The position numbers and the translations under genes are program-made. Source: Epiperipatus broadwayi (lineage: Eukaryota > Onychophora > Udeonychophora > Euonychophora > Peripatidae). Taken from it: DNA of 64,000 nt. Of the stretch, positions 10,115 through 29,641 are shown piece after piece (the first letter of the stretch is position 1; every line of letters begins with the position of its first letter). The notes below the pieces were generated by a model. The model saw nothing but the letters and a program-made list of their open reading frames with translations. It did not search any database and was not told where the DNA came from. Location: positions 62,001 to 126,000 of the forward strand of contig JAQFVV010000969.1 in the NCBI GenBank assembly GCA_028023455.1, in the 5' to 3' direction.

Positions 10115-12667
10115 TTTTAAAATACTACTGAACAGTTTGATTAATCATCACCTATGAGTATAGGGGGAGAAGTGTTAATGTGATGCATACTATGCTGTCA
10201 TTGGTCTAATTTTAATACCACAATTAAATGTAATAAAAGTATAAACAATCTAACAGTGTTTGTGGGGGAGACTATCAAGAAAAAAATCAGAGAAAAAACA
10301 TCAACATCTAACACCTACCAAATTAAAGAAAAAAGAAAAAAAGTTGCAAAGTTATAACACTAACATTGAATTGAATATGATTAAAAGATAGTGCATTCTT
10401 AAAACCATAGAATAAGAAATTTTATCTCCTTTTATACATTATCTCTCTACTTTTCCATTGATTGAAAATTTGTAGGGTTCATACTGGAAAAGCAAAATGG
10501 GAGCAATTTGGAAAACAAATTGTCTGACAAAATGCAACTTCAAACTCACGACTAAACAATAAATTGTAAGCATGAACTTCTATTACACCTATTTTAGTCA
10601 GTTTATATATTTAAATGTTATGTGTGATTTATTTAGAGTGGCAACAAAAAGAATAAAAATATCCCGACTCTTTATAAATAAATAAATAAAAATATGTTTG
10701 CTTGTAAATTATAATCTTAATAAAAATATAATTAAAAATAATTTAGAACAAAACTTTTAAAATTTAAATAAAACAAAATGAAAAGTAATTTCAAATGTTG
10801 TAATGTTTAATCAATTTATAAAATGAAGATCTTACTTTATTAATTTAATAAGAAAACTTCTCATCTGATAAACTGTTTGAGTGCCAAACTTTAGTTGTCA
10901 TTAGAAATGAAAAGACAAAATACATTTACAGGGTTAATAATTGCAAAGTAAAATGTTTAATTCATAATTATTAAATATATTTCATTGGAAATTCTTATAG
11001 AAGCAAACAATAGCCATTTATTATTTTATGTAAAAAAATACTTAATACTATTAATATGAAATATAAATGAACAAAAAAAATCTACTTCTTAACACCTGGT
11101 GAAATGGTAGAATTGATCATGTAAATAAAAAAAAACATTTTGAAATGATTCAAAGAACTAGAAGCATTTTTTATTGTCTTATTAAATTACCACAGATGGA
11201 AAAATCTATAAATGATTTTGCAAAGTTTTTTCTTATTACCTTACAAAACGTATAACTTAATTTTAAAAAAAATTGTCTACAAAAAATATGAATAAACATT
11301 GTTGTATTATTGTTTTGTTGCTACACAGTTTTGAGTGTTTGATTTTGTTTCACTGTACCAGGATCAAATATCGTAATAATAAAAAGATATGGAGGTGTTT
11401 CTCATAAAAAACTTTTGTGAAAGATGTCATTTTTCCCTCATCAGTCAGCACACTTGAATATATAATTGTGTTAAATACAGATTAATGTAAGGATATATAC
11501 AGTTATTTTTTTTATTTTACCAATTGGTTTAAAATATACTATTTTATCTCATTTCTTTAGATATAGAGTGAGATACTCATCTCTTATTAAGGAAACCAGC
11601 TTCTGATATTCTATTGATGGGCAAACTGACAGAATAACTCATCAGAGGTATGGTATAATGAAACAATAATCCTATTATATGGAGCATTTTATATAAACAT
11701 TTTACAATTATTAAATTTTGCCTATGAATTAGCATGTCCAGTTTTGATGTAGAATGTATGTTATTCCTCATTGTCTCCATGTGTATTGTTTGCTATAACA
11801 AAAGGTTATTCTGCTCAAAAAAATAATGATTGTTTGACTTACAATGTTCATTTCTTTAATAAACTATTAGATTATGCATTGTGAAATGGGATAATTATCT
11901 TTTAACTTTTATTGTTAGAATTATTTTGCTATTGTATTGACAATGATTTGTGATCATTTTTATATGATAATTAAGTGCCACATATATTGTCCTCAAATAT
12001 TGTATCACTGATAATGTGGGTGGGTAGATTGAGAACTCACTCATTACATATTCCATGAGAGGATTATAATGTCGAGGCTTATAAGTAGTTAATGCTTAGT
12101 TGTCACAGTTAATCCCTAGAGAGGATTATATTCATGACACAAATTCTGCTTCCCTGTGATGAGACAATTTCCACACATTTTGTACCTAGGAAAAATGTAT
12201 TGAAATTAGCCATATTATTCTACAAATATATAATGTTGTTTTATATGTACTCTCTTTATTGTCTGACCCCTCATGATATTATATATTTTCCATCATGTAT
12301 AGTAAAGTTCTTGGTATTTTACAATTATATAGCAATGATATGATATTTAGATTCAGGGGCACATGTTTATCTATAGTGCTTGCCTAACTGTGAATAATGT
12401 ATGTATGATGCTGTAGTAGTTTCATTAGTTTACAAACAAACCAAACAAAATTTACTAGTTATTATAAAATTTTGGTTTGGCATAATAAGGGATACACATG
12501 TACAACATTGTTTTATTTCCAATAAGCAATGATTCACCAATGGATTGGTAAGACAGGTTAATAATTGGAATGATTAGGTTGTGGACATATGCATGGTTTT
12601 GGAGTCATATATACACTTGAGTTATGGTGTCTGTCCTCACATTAATATAATACATTTTTTCATATCA
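9691..12667. other. AT-rich interval with a (TA)n tract
   Basis: A (TA)20 tract lies at 10,070-10,110. The rest is unique AT-rich sequence with A-runs. No ORF above 70 codons resembles a known family. Confidence 0.4.
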
Positions 12668-12787
<120 letters not shown>

Positions 12788-13702
12788 TTGTGCTGCATAT
12801 AATTATTGCCCTTATATCATATTCTGATATAAATAAAATAGCTACAGTATAGCATGATACTTTATAATATTAAGTATTAAATTTTAAAGTTTTCACTTAT
12901 TCTAAATATTTGAATACATTTTTATTTGGTAACTAACATCCCTGTGCTAGAAGATAAAATAAAGAAACCCAATGGATAATGATAGTGATAAAGAAGGTAT
13001 CACTGTACTATACTATTTTATATATTATACATGTATTTAATGGAATGTATCTCGTTTTATATAATGTCTCTGTCTTGTTTCATATAATGTTTCTGACAGA
13101 AAGATATTAAATTATTTCTGATGTCTAAAGAAAATTCGTAAATAGTGTAAATAAAAATTGTTGTTTTAAAAGTTTATTTAGTTGCCTGTGGGATTATTGC
13201 TAATAATCATAGACATTATTGTTATTGCTCTTAACACATTATCTTATTATTTTGATGTCATCATTAATCAATATAGTGCATTTGACTAGACATTGGTAAA
13301 TCATAATAATTTTGTTAAGCATTATATTTTAAAAGTACATTTAAGGCCTCATCACTTAGTGATCAAAATATTATTATCATGAAGAGTATATATTATTTTA
13401 AATAGTGTATTATAAGACAAAACACTTAAATTTTGATTTAACCTGTTTATTTGAAACATCAAATATATTATTCACCAATCATGATCACATTGCTCATAAT
13501 TATTTGATAAAAAGAAGCTGTTAAGTTATTGTGTTTAGTTATTAAAAGTATTTGTATTTATTGAAGTTAAATTTTGTAATATATACTGAGTTTATGATTT
13601 TATTAGGAATTAAAAAATATAATTTATTAATTCTATTTTGTAGTATGAGCTTCTTTGTTTGCTATATTTGGGTAGTGGAAAAATCCCACTCACTTATTCA
13701 AG
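12788..13702. other. AT-rich interval, nothing recognised
   Basis: No repeats or coding motifs beyond AT-rich background. Confidence 0.4.
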
Positions 13703-13704
13703 TA

Positions 13705-14812
13705 CACCTGGGTCTCTTTTTACCCGGACTTATTTGACACAATTTTGAAGTTACGCGATTCATGTTTCACCTGAAGTCGAACTTTCATGCACTTACGTTA
13801 TATTGAAAGTAATAGCACATAATTGGAAATCAACTTTCATTTTAGTAATTTCAATATTTTCAGTGTTTTATAATTGTAAGATATTATGCAATAATGAAAT
13901 TAAAATCATGATTTCCACATTTTATGTATACACACATTAAATTTTACAAGATTATAATGTAAATTTGTTCAAACATTGGGCACATTAATTTTGCATTTTA
14001 AATCACATTCAGTTTTTGCTTTTTAAAAAAGAACGTTTAATCAATTATTAATCATTTAGTGTCCGCAAGTTTATTTTTAAATGGTGAGTAATTGCAATGA
14101 AACAAATTTGATATTTAAACAGAATTGAAAATTAAAAATTGAAAGACAAAAATAAAAGTTTAGATACAGAATAAAATGTAGAAAAAGATAATGAAACAGA
14201 AATGGAACCTGATCCTTTCACTTCTAAAATGATTTGAGAAGGTCTTCAACTTTCTAATCAGTTGGCAAATTATTTTCTTACTAATAACACTAATCATGAA
14301 TGTGCTCTTAAATACCAATGAGAGTTAAATTGTTGTATGTCTGGATATCGTGAGCTTCATAAACAATTAATAAAATCATTGTCTCAAAGATTAATTACTA
14401 ATTACGTTGTCACTAGAAAACCATTAAAACAACAACATGAGAGTGAAGTTGATGCTAGTTAAAGTTTCTCTTGTGAAGAATCTTTATCAGTTTGCAAACG
14501 AACCTGATTATTGGCAAATAGCATTAATAATTAAAATGTGTATAAAAATGTAAATTACTGTAAAAAAAGTTTGTCTTGTATCAATTTTTTTTCAAATTTG
14601 AAATTTTTTATTAGTCATATTTTATTTCCTTATTTTTTTTTTTGCACGAATTTTAAAGTAATTTTACATTGGTGCTTTGCTTTTACACGAATTTTGAAAA
14701 ATCACAGACCGCATCTCCCCTTTTTCAATGTAAGTTATGTCTATTTTTGTGCAATTTCATTTGCGCATGTTTTCTGAGGAACCTATCTATTGTGTAAAAT
14801 GAGACCCAGGTG
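13705..14812. mobile_element. TIR DNA transposon remnant, TA target site (Tc1/mariner/pogo-like)
   Basis: CACCTGGGTCTC at 13,705-13,716 is matched by its reverse complement at 14,801-14,812. The similarity continues inward as TTTTTACCC against ATTTTACAC, giving ~21-bp terminal inverted repeats. Both ends are flanked by TA (13,703-13,704 and 14,813-14,814), the target duplication of Tc1/mariner/pogo elements. The 1.1-kb body has a broken reading frame (14,181-14,462) resembling the tail of a pogo/Tigger transposase. Most of the transposase is missing, so this is an internally deleted, non-autonomous copy. Confidence 0.7.
14181..14462 (+). pseudogene. Transposase C-terminal remnant, two in-frame TGA stops
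   Basis: One frame of 94 codons inside the TIR element. It reads EMEPDPFTSKM, stop, EGLQLSNQLANYFLTNN, ..., HECALKYQ, stop, ELNCCMSGYRELHKQ, then SLSQRLITNYVVTRKP. The Q-x-L-I-T-x-Y/F pattern near the end is reminiscent of C-termini of pogo/Tigger-family transposases (for example Q-x-T-I-T-D-F-F), which fits the TA target site. Two TGA codons interrupt it. The identification is by pattern memory only. Confidence 0.4.
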
Positions 14813-14814
14813 TA

Positions 14815-20590
<5,776 letters not shown>

Positions 20591-20604
20591 TTAGATTATT
20601 ACAT

Positions 20605-20733
20605 TAGTATCATAGCTTGCATAATGCTTGTGACAGGCAGATATGAGGCATAGAAAAGGGTTCAAACCCCATACCAGTGCTGCTACCATTGGCTTTAAAT
20701 GAAGTGTAAATATGAAAAGGATAGTTACAGCTT

Positions 20734-20737
<4 letters not shown>
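20605..20737 (+). repeat. Possible tRNA-derived SINE head (weak)
   Basis: GGTTCAAACCC at about 20,659 resembles a Pol III B box with a GGG/CCC T-stem, and TAGCTTGCATAATG about 45 bp upstream is a loose A-box match. This patch is less AT-rich than its surroundings and leads into (TA)n. Without a second copy in the window this remains a guess. Confidence 0.3.
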
Positions 20738-20770
<33 letters not shown>

Positions 20771-20802
20771 TATCCTTAGCTTGATTATATATATATTCAG
20801 GT

Positions 20803-20841
<39 letters not shown>

Positions 20842-20844
20842 CCT
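20717..20844. repeat. Two consecutive (TA)n-centred foldbacks
   Basis: AAGGATAGT (20,717-20,725) and ACTATCCTT (20,769-20,777) flank the first TA tract. AGGTCA (20,799-20,804) and TGACCT (20,839-20,844) flank the second. Both fit the same pattern as the larger foldbacks at 8,823 and 56,386. Confidence 0.55.
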
Positions 20845-21539
20845 TTAGCTTTTCCTGAAGCTACATGTCAGGTCTTATGCCTAAATATCTAAAACGTATC
20901 TAATTTAAATTTCATAGTAAAATAATTTTGTTACTGCCTTATGCTGTTATGATTTTTTTTATATATAATCATGTTAATGTGTCAATATTTTGAAGATTGT
21001 GTTGTTGGTTAAATAAGATTAATTATGTGACTTATAATATTTTTAGTACTATAAATACGAGATTATCATGCAAAGGTATTTAATTTTTTAAAAGCTGATA
21101 AATTAAAATGATAGTACTGTATTTTACATTTAATAGTGTTGATTAAGTCATAATTTTCCTCTAAAATATTTTAGAAAGGTAATACTAATTTTAAACTTAA
21201 AAAAAAAAAAAACATGTTCAAATTCCATATTTAGATGTGCAAAAATATATTATATTTATAATGCATTAATCTAACCTAAATTTTAACTCAAAATATTATA
21301 TTTAAGTGTTTTACATCTATTTATTTAAAAGCATTTTAATAAAGGCAATAATAATTAAAGATAGGATTTAAGGTAGTAGATAAATGAATGTCTTAATGAA
21401 TGAATTATGGAGTTTTCATTGAAACATTTAATTAGTTTAAATTACATAATAATTATCTATTTTTAAAAAGACAATATAACATTATATTCTGTGAATGTTG
21501 TCTAGGTTAAAATGAATATATATATATATATATATATTG

Positions 21540-23560
21540 TACCGGTAAAAACCACCATGCTTAGTCACACACAGTAATCCGAATTCAAACCCAGTCCGCG
21601 TCTAGGAATAAATTCCAAAATGCAAACTAAATTCAAACCCAAAACCCTGGCATGACTAACCGATGACAACATTACAATGGTACGGGGTTTTCCCTTTACT
21701 AGCTCATCGAAAAAAACACAGACTAAATTATCTACAATCAGCTATTTCATAGATATCTTATATTCGGGATATTGGTACGGCTAATAATTTGATGTATATA
21801 TTTAAGTTGTCAATACAGACAGCAGGTGATTAACTAGATTTCGAGAGTAATAATGCAAGAGAGACAAAATTAGATTAGATAATTTTTTTAATAAATTATG
21901 GAAAGCATTGAATAATATCCTTTACAGGTACGGTAAAACCTTCATATGTATTTTATAATAAATTGCTGCTAGTCATTAATAATCGGTTTGTACTGATTAA
22001 CAAACTCATGCCAATATTTATGTGTTTTAACTGGTTGTATAGGTCGATATGAGAATCAGAGTAACTGGAGCATTTAAAATATTTAACTACTATTTTATAT
22101 TAAGTTGTTTTATTTAAATAGATTCAAACCATTGCGTATAGGATAATTGGAGGCGTTTTATATATAACTATAATATATAATACTGATGTACTGATGGTTG
22201 CAGAGATTAAGGTATACTACAATAATAACTTGCGGTGCATGGAGGAATACCGGCGGCTTGTACTTTGACAAGTCTTAATGCCCCCAAGTAGATCTGGGAC
22301 ACACAACCAGCCGGGCTCATTTTCGAACCCCGGTGATCCAAGAGATTACCTGGAGAAGAATTTCTTTCTCTCCATGTGGTAGTAAAACGAGACGCCAACT
22401 TAAGCGAAGGTAAAGGCATTGCCACAGTAACATCGAGGAAGAGTGGTCGGAAGTGGATTTTAAAACGAAATTATATAAAACCTTTTCTCTCCGAAACATT
22501 TTCTACGCAACAGTCCGATATAACTATTCAATAAAACTGGCGAAATCAAACGATCGCAAAAGTAATAATCAATTAATTTCACTCTGAAACCCATAACTCC
22601 CCAGATTGTTCGGAAGGTAATAATAGCAAAAAATATTCACTTATTATTCTTACTCCGTAATAATATATAAAAAAATTATAATAAAATTTTAGACTATTTT
22701 AAGTATTTGAGATTTGGAGTATAGATTAAAATATCATAACGAAGTAAAAGAAACAATAAAAATATTTGAATATTTCTCAACTCAACATAAATGAAACGAT
22801 TTTTAATTCGATACAAGAAAATTACTTTTAAAATGAATATAATAAATATTATGAGATAAACTTTACTGACTTTAATTAGAGTTGAGAAATATTATTATTG
22901 GCATCGTTTTGTTTGTAAAATAAGTAATAGTAGAAATATAAATGTATTCACAAATGGATTATTAGTAGGCACAAATATTAATAATTATCATCTAAAGGCT
23001 AGAGCACAGAAATATTAGAGAAGAAATTTACTGACAGGTTTTAGTGTAACATTTTCAAATGGAAAGTAAGAAATTTACATGCAATTACTTTGATTAACAG
23101 ATTAAATATAAAATTATTACTGAGAGGAAAGTTAAAAAGTTCATGTAACAAAAGTTACCATTCTTTCTTCATCCGGTTTTTCTTCTTGCGGTGGTATGTA
23201 TGAAGAACGTAGGCGCGCATTTTGAATTTCTTAGAAAGGCATGGTTAATTTAAATGTTGGAATTTGGAAGACTGGAAGCACGGAAAACATTACAGATCAG
23301 CGGTATGAAAGATTTAAATTGGCAGAACAGGAATCAGCTTCTTGGACTCAGCCCATCATGATTGCAGTTTACCGGGCAACTTCTTAATAACGGTTGAAGT
23401 GATTTCTCTGAGACGACTACTTTGCTGTAGTTTGAGACAATCTAAGCACAGCCAAGTCAAAAGTTAGAGTGTCTATATTATATTTAAGATGGCTACGGTT
23501 GACCTTTCTGCCTAGTTTTTGTTCATAACTCCGCCTCCTTTGATTTTCTGGCCTCCAGCA
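21540..23560. other. Less AT-rich island, unassigned
   Basis: This stretch has more CpG and GC than the rest of the window, notably 22,205-22,470 and 23,160-23,560. On the minus strand a possible 5' splice site (CAG/GTAATC) falls near 22,352. On the plus strand a 48-codon ORF runs 23,241-23,387 after a pyrimidine-rich, CpG-containing upstream region. None of these translations resembles a family I know. It could be a promoter with a first exon, or an old GC-richer mobile element. Confidence 0.3.
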
Positions 23561-26500
23561 ATATCTAATTTTTGACTATACAATAGCCTTTGCCTTTCTT
23601 GATAAGAGTTCTACGTTCGGTTTTCATTTATTTTTAAATTTAATACATGATTCTAAATTGACAAAACAATTACATCGGAATTCTTGAATACAAAAATATA
23701 AATTCATTATCTTAATTTATCGAAGTACAAATTAATTATTCTATACATTTGTACAAGTAAGATTTTGATTAAAAATACTGATCAAAGGAATGTGACTTTT
23801 GATCAGCATTTTTAAATGACTTTGTATAATTTGCAAAATTAAAATTTAAAGAAAATATACATACAATTGAAACTTTTAAATTGAGCTAATATAAATCCAC
23901 AAACCACACACACACGAATATTATTTATCATGATTTGTGACATTTATACTCATACTCTTTACATTAAATTCTTTTTAAACAAACACAAAATAAATAACTT
24001 AAAATCTATGTGGCTTGGAATAGACAAAGTCTCATTGCGGGTAAATAGTGGTTTAGAATTACCGTTCTTAAATGACAACCATGAAACTAAGATCGATTCT
24101 TCGATCTGTCTGTTTCAATATATATATATATATATAAATCTGTTGTAACTTAAACTTCAGACATAATCTTAAAAAGAAAAATGTTTATGGAAGGTCTTGG
24201 TTTTATTAATCTAAAACATATGGTATTCCTGAGCTTACTGTTATTTGTATTTGTTACTTCCAAAATAAATATTTGTTTATCTTATTAAGAAATTTAGTAA
24301 AAAAATTTGACTACATCATCCACTCATTAACCCCAAATCTAAACAATTGTAAAAATAACATAAATTGTTTGATGTGGTTTGTCATTAGAGCACATGGACA
24401 TTGCAACTGATAAGAGCCACTTTATAGAATTATATTCTAGTATGAGAATTACATTTAGGAAAGTTGTATAATTGCATATTATAATTTCAAATCACTTCAG
24501 CCAATTTAATTTTCTTATTAAAATCTCATTATTCTTATTTTTTCAAAAACTGTTTGCATAAATATGAAAAACCATATTCATCATTTCATGATAAATTTAA
24601 ATTAAAGATGGCTTAGTTCATATCTGAAAAAAAAAATTAGGTAGATTTATTCTATTGTATGTGAGAATAGCTATAAAATAACTTACCCATTTCAATATCT
24701 AAATGTCATCTTAGAAGATTATTACTTAACTTATTCCAGACTAAGAGATAATGTTGTATTTTGTTTAAATCAATAATACTTGTTATGCTTGTATTGTGAT
24801 AAGACATTAACATAGGGATAAGCATGTCTTACTTGATTTGCTAGGATTTCATTCTATGTGGAATAAATGTCAAGAGCCAAAGACAATTTATTTGATGACT
24901 AAAACAATTCATATTACTATTGAGATATCTTTATTTATTTCTTGAATCACATTGTTTAAAATTTTTTTTGCTAATGAATAAATTATTTTAAAAAGTTAAT
25001 CTTTGTGGCACTGGTTTAAGATAACCATACTAAATTTATAAAGTTTAACATAATATTTTTATCTGATCATATAAATGAGATAATTAAAAGATGCTTCTAA
25101 TACTGATAATAAGGATGGTATTGATAATAAATGTTACTATGACCACATATTTTTAAATATAATCTCAATAGTCTATGCTGTCAATATCAAGAGACTTTTA
25201 TTTGCATTACAGTGAATTGAAAGTTCTCTTCCTATTATGTTATTGATAATATGTTTTAATATATGTTGAGGATATTTTATTGTAATTTCTTGCCCTTGAA
25301 TCTCTTCTTGTTGTGATATATGTCAATTTACTGAACCCACAGCTTAGTTGGTTGACATTGTCATATGGCTTATATTATATGGATTATAACAATTTGCTTC
25401 AGTTGTTGCATTATGTCTGGTTATGATTTGCATCATATACATTCTGGAGGTTATAATATATATCAAAGCCATTGTATTAAAATATGGATTTCAAGAAAAT
25501 TATCACATATTAAACAATTAAAGAACACAATTCTAATTTTTTTATTTATTGTACAAATGAAAATATGGACCAATCTGAAAATCTATTAGAAGACTTATTA
25601 GCAAAAGTAATACTGGGACATGTTTATCAATAAATGATACTTGATATAGTCACTAATAAATTGAAATAAATTATGATTTTAATTTGTTATAAATTTTTGG
25701 AAATGTCATGTTGTAAGAAAAGGATTAAAAATCATATTTCTTCCCTCAACATAGCCTTCTCTTCACCATTAAAATTAAATTTGATAACTTGTATTTTTAG
25801 AAATAAAACATATTGCAATAAAATCATATTGTAATGTTGTATTCACTTTTTAAATAATAATTTTACAAATATATAAACATAATCACAATTAATTAAGAAA
25901 ATTATGACAAGAAGATAATTTTATTATCTTTAACAACAAATGTATTGACATTTTATTATCATTATGACTTCTCTCTACCAATCAGTGCTTTATAAAAGTG
26001 TTTGTGAAGGTTGTAATTTATTTTGGTTGTAGACTACTGTGAATTTCTACCTTGTTCCAATTGTTTTAACTAACAAATCACTACAGTTTCAATGGCCAGA
26101 GTGAATGAAAAATATTGTTATGCATAAAACCAAGAGAACTATAAAATTTGAAGATTCAATAACTCTCATCCCAGAATTGTACAAATCTTTTTTATTTTTA
26201 TATCTATCAGATGAATGATTTGGAAAGCATACAAATAATTGTATTCTTAATATACTGAAGATAAAATTGATTATTTATATTCAAATGTTTGTATCAGTAC
26301 TATGACACACAAAAGTGGTGAAGTTAAGATATACTCTATTTTAATCACTTAGAAATAATATCAAAATCATAGACTGACAGTGCAAATTATGTATTAAGAT
26401 CGAAAATTTAAATAAAATCGATTGTGGTTATATCATCCTAATCATCTAAATTAATTATTATTATACAAATAATTGTGTACAACTTTCATTCTTTTAAAAA

Positions 26501-27283
26501 TAGACTAACAAATATACTACTAGCTATTGAATTCACTATAATATTCATTTTTATATTCTCTTTTAAAGTTGTTGATCTTGTGTTTATATTTGTTAAGTTA
26601 CCTACTGTCATATTTTATGTGCATAGTCATAATGTTATATCCTTAATATATATTACTTACTATGTATTGTTTATTGAATAAAAAATTGTTCAGGTAAAGT
26701 CTTTATTTCATGTTCTTTTAGGTTTCACATTCTTGTATTAAACCCTATTAGTTATTATAATATTTTTTCTTTGTTCTAAAATATACATGTTAGCATTGGT
26801 TAGATATTTCAGATTTTTCAAGATATCATATGGATTTATTCAGTTCATGAGCTTGATATATTATTATGTTAAAATTACAATTCTTTAACCGTAAACATTT
26901 TTAATATTGAGAAATATGATGCCTATAAATGTTGTTTTTTTTAATTTGTTGACGATTATGTGTGGCCAGTTCTTAATTATTTACATCAGATAGTTCACTT
27001 TCTCTTTCATAAGATCTAATGTTCTAAGTTCCAAATTATTTATAAAAAACCTATTATACTCTTACAAAAAATGTAAATAAAAAAAAAATCCCTTAATTTC
27101 TTGATAATTGCATATATAATTTTTAATTTTAAAAGTAATCAATTTTTGCATTTATGTTTATTAAATTTTTATTTCTCTAGACCATGACTATATTATAAAA
27201 CATCACTTTTTTAAAAACAAGGACTTTTTTCAAGCCAATAAACATCACATGACTACCACTTCTTATGCTTGTGTATAACTGTT
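23561..27283. other. AT-rich interval, nothing recognised
   Basis: A short (TA)n lies at 24,118-24,136. No coding sequence, RNA gene or repeat structure stood out. Confidence 0.4.
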
Positions 27284-27367
27284 GTTAAAACAGGCAAAAC
27301 TCACTATATGTATTACTCTAGCTTGCTGTGTGTAGCAATACGTATAGTGAGTTTTGCCTGTTTTGAC
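27284..27367. other. Near-perfect 84-nt hairpin (31-bp stem, 22-nt loop)
   Basis: The arm at 27,284-27,314 (including AACAGGCAAAACTCACTATA) is complementary to 27,337-27,367. In RNA form the only imperfections are two G-U wobbles. The loop at 27,315-27,336 is 22 nt. The size is that of a microRNA precursor, but so perfect a stem is more like a foldback transposon (MITE) or an hp-siRNA source. No clear target-site duplication flanks it. Strand is undetermined. Confidence 0.65.
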
Positions 27368-29627
27368 TTGCTTCAAACATTAGGTTTGACTTTTTTTACA
27401 TTCAGATGATTACGAGGCAGATTCTTTACAATATATATAAATTTAATATAAAGTGGTGAAATATATATATGTTTTATAATGAATTTCGAAATCGCGATGA
27501 CTAATGAGATACTGTGCTTTCAAAACAAAACGTGAATTTTATTAAAAATGATAAAATATTTTATTTATAGTTTGCTATTTGTAAATGTTGAATTTACATA
27601 AACTTCTTAAAATTATTTTAGTTTTGCAACATATTTTACATTTCTCATCGTATAATATTAATATCTTAAAATAAAAAATTAAAGTGAATTATTTATATAT
27701 CTAAATAATACATGTCAATATTTGGAACATAAACAATACTAAATTATATTTGAAATAATGTCAATATTACATATTAAAAATATTTTCATAAGGTAAAAAA
27801 AAAAAAAATTTAAGTAACTTGTTTACCATTTTTATTTAGTTTATAGCGAAACTTTATGTATATTTAAATAAATATTGCAAATCTCTACAATATTTACAGT
27901 GATAAAATAAACATTTTAAAATGTTATATACCTTTCATACAAATAAATTCATTTTTCAAGATTTTTTTTTTTTTGTATAAGACAACAAATGTCTATTACA
28001 TGGTGTTATATTTGCATTTGAGTGTCGTGTGAATAAGAATTGCTTTTGTATTTTGAAATTAATAATTTTGAAGATGAATATTTTTTTAATATTGCTTAAA
28101 TCGTTATTAAAATCATTGGGTATGTAAAATATACTATTAATCCCGATATTATAATATCCATCAATTCGTTTCTTAGTTGTTGCTAATATAAATTTAATGC
28201 ATGATAAAAAAAATGTATTATTATAAATAAATGCATTATTTCATTCCAAAAACTTTATTTCCATATATTAACTAATGAACATATATATATTCACATATGA
28301 CAAAAAAATCAAGTCAGATGTCACATGACCTATACATTTCCAACATTTCAACTGTTTATTACACCATTACAGTCATTTTCAAGGACCTACAACATAAAAA
28401 TGCATATTTTTACATAATACTCTAAATATAAAATATCTTTATTATATTAACTGAATAAAAAATTCATTATAATAAAACATGTTAATTATACATAATTATA
28501 TTTATATTTACTTCTCCTTCCTTTACTTTTTTATTGTAAAACTTCCTTTTATTTTTTTACATATTATGTATAATATTTCAAAAATATTTGAAACCATTTA
28601 AAATACCAATAAACAAAAATCTATTCAAATCCATTTATCTCACCCCTAACTACAAATTTTTTACTTTCTTTAACTATTTTATCTAACTTCCATGTCAATT
28701 ATCTAAATTTGCTACTTATATTTTTAAATATATTTAAAAACTAATGTAATTTTTTCCTCTATTCTTTACCAATTTACTTAAATACTATTTGAACATTTGA
28801 TATTAATTACATTTTATTTTACATAATTTATCTGCACCATTAATTTTATTTAAAACAGGTTTATATAATTTTATGTAAAATTTCCTTTATCATCCTTTCT
28901 CTGTATTTTTTAACCTTTCCCCACATTTTTATATTAAATTTTTTATGTACAAATTCTCTAAAATGTATATACCCATTGGAATTTTATCACTTACATTCTG
29001 TTTAAGGCTAATTATTAATCTATTTTTTGTTTACAAATGTATACTACATTCTCCCCCTCCTTCATATAATTCAAACATTCTATAATATAAATTCCATTCA
29101 TTTTTTTTCCATTTATTGATATTTTGTTTTATTAATTAAATTCCTTAAACTGATTTTTTTATATACAGGTTTAAAAATTAATCTACTTCCCCCTTTATAT
29201 TTAGTATTTATTTTCTTCATAATCTTTTTAATCTAGAAAAAATGTACATCTCAAAAATTATAACTACTATATATTATATTCTGTGCGTCAATGCATAAAA
29301 CAGTTTGTGATAAAATATTTTATAACTCACAGTTATTTAGATTGGTTACACAAATCCAAGATAATATCAAAAAATGTTGCAATAAAAAGTATTAAAATCA
29401 TAATATAAATATGTTATTTATCTTCCCCTTGTTCATAATTCAATGTTCAATTAAAACTTAATATTTCAACATCTTACTTTAGCTAATAATCAAGATATGA
29501 TTCTCAATCCAATATCAGTAAAGAAATTGAAAATAAAATAAGTTTGAGTAAAAGTAAAGGATGATATTTGACTGGAATTGGTAGATAATAAAAATGCATA
29601 TCATTAAAGCATCAGCCTTAAATTTAC
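27368..29627. other. AT-rich interval, nothing recognised
   Basis: Pyrimidine- and T-rich DNA, especially 28,480-29,260. No coding or repeat structure seen. Confidence 0.4.
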
Positions 29628-29641
29628 AAACATAAGAATAA
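29628..29641 (+). repeat. Left 14-bp target-site duplication
   Basis: AAACATAAGAATAA, repeated exactly at 29,972-29,985, brackets the ribozyme-bearing element. Confidence 0.8.

Noticed and set aside
11400-11460. TCATCAG with TTTTTCC upstream as a minus-strand hammerhead
   Set aside because: No space for stem II between the core strands and no complementary stem I.
22207-22499. Minus-strand ORFs and a TTCGAACCC B-box-like word near 22,320 as a possible tRNA gene
   Set aside because: The flanking bases cannot form a T-stem, and no acceptor or anticodon arms can be drawn. No protein family recognised.
25978-25998. CCAAT followed by TATAAAAG as a promoter
   Set aside because: The two motifs are only 8 bp apart, unlike real promoters, and such words are common in this base composition.
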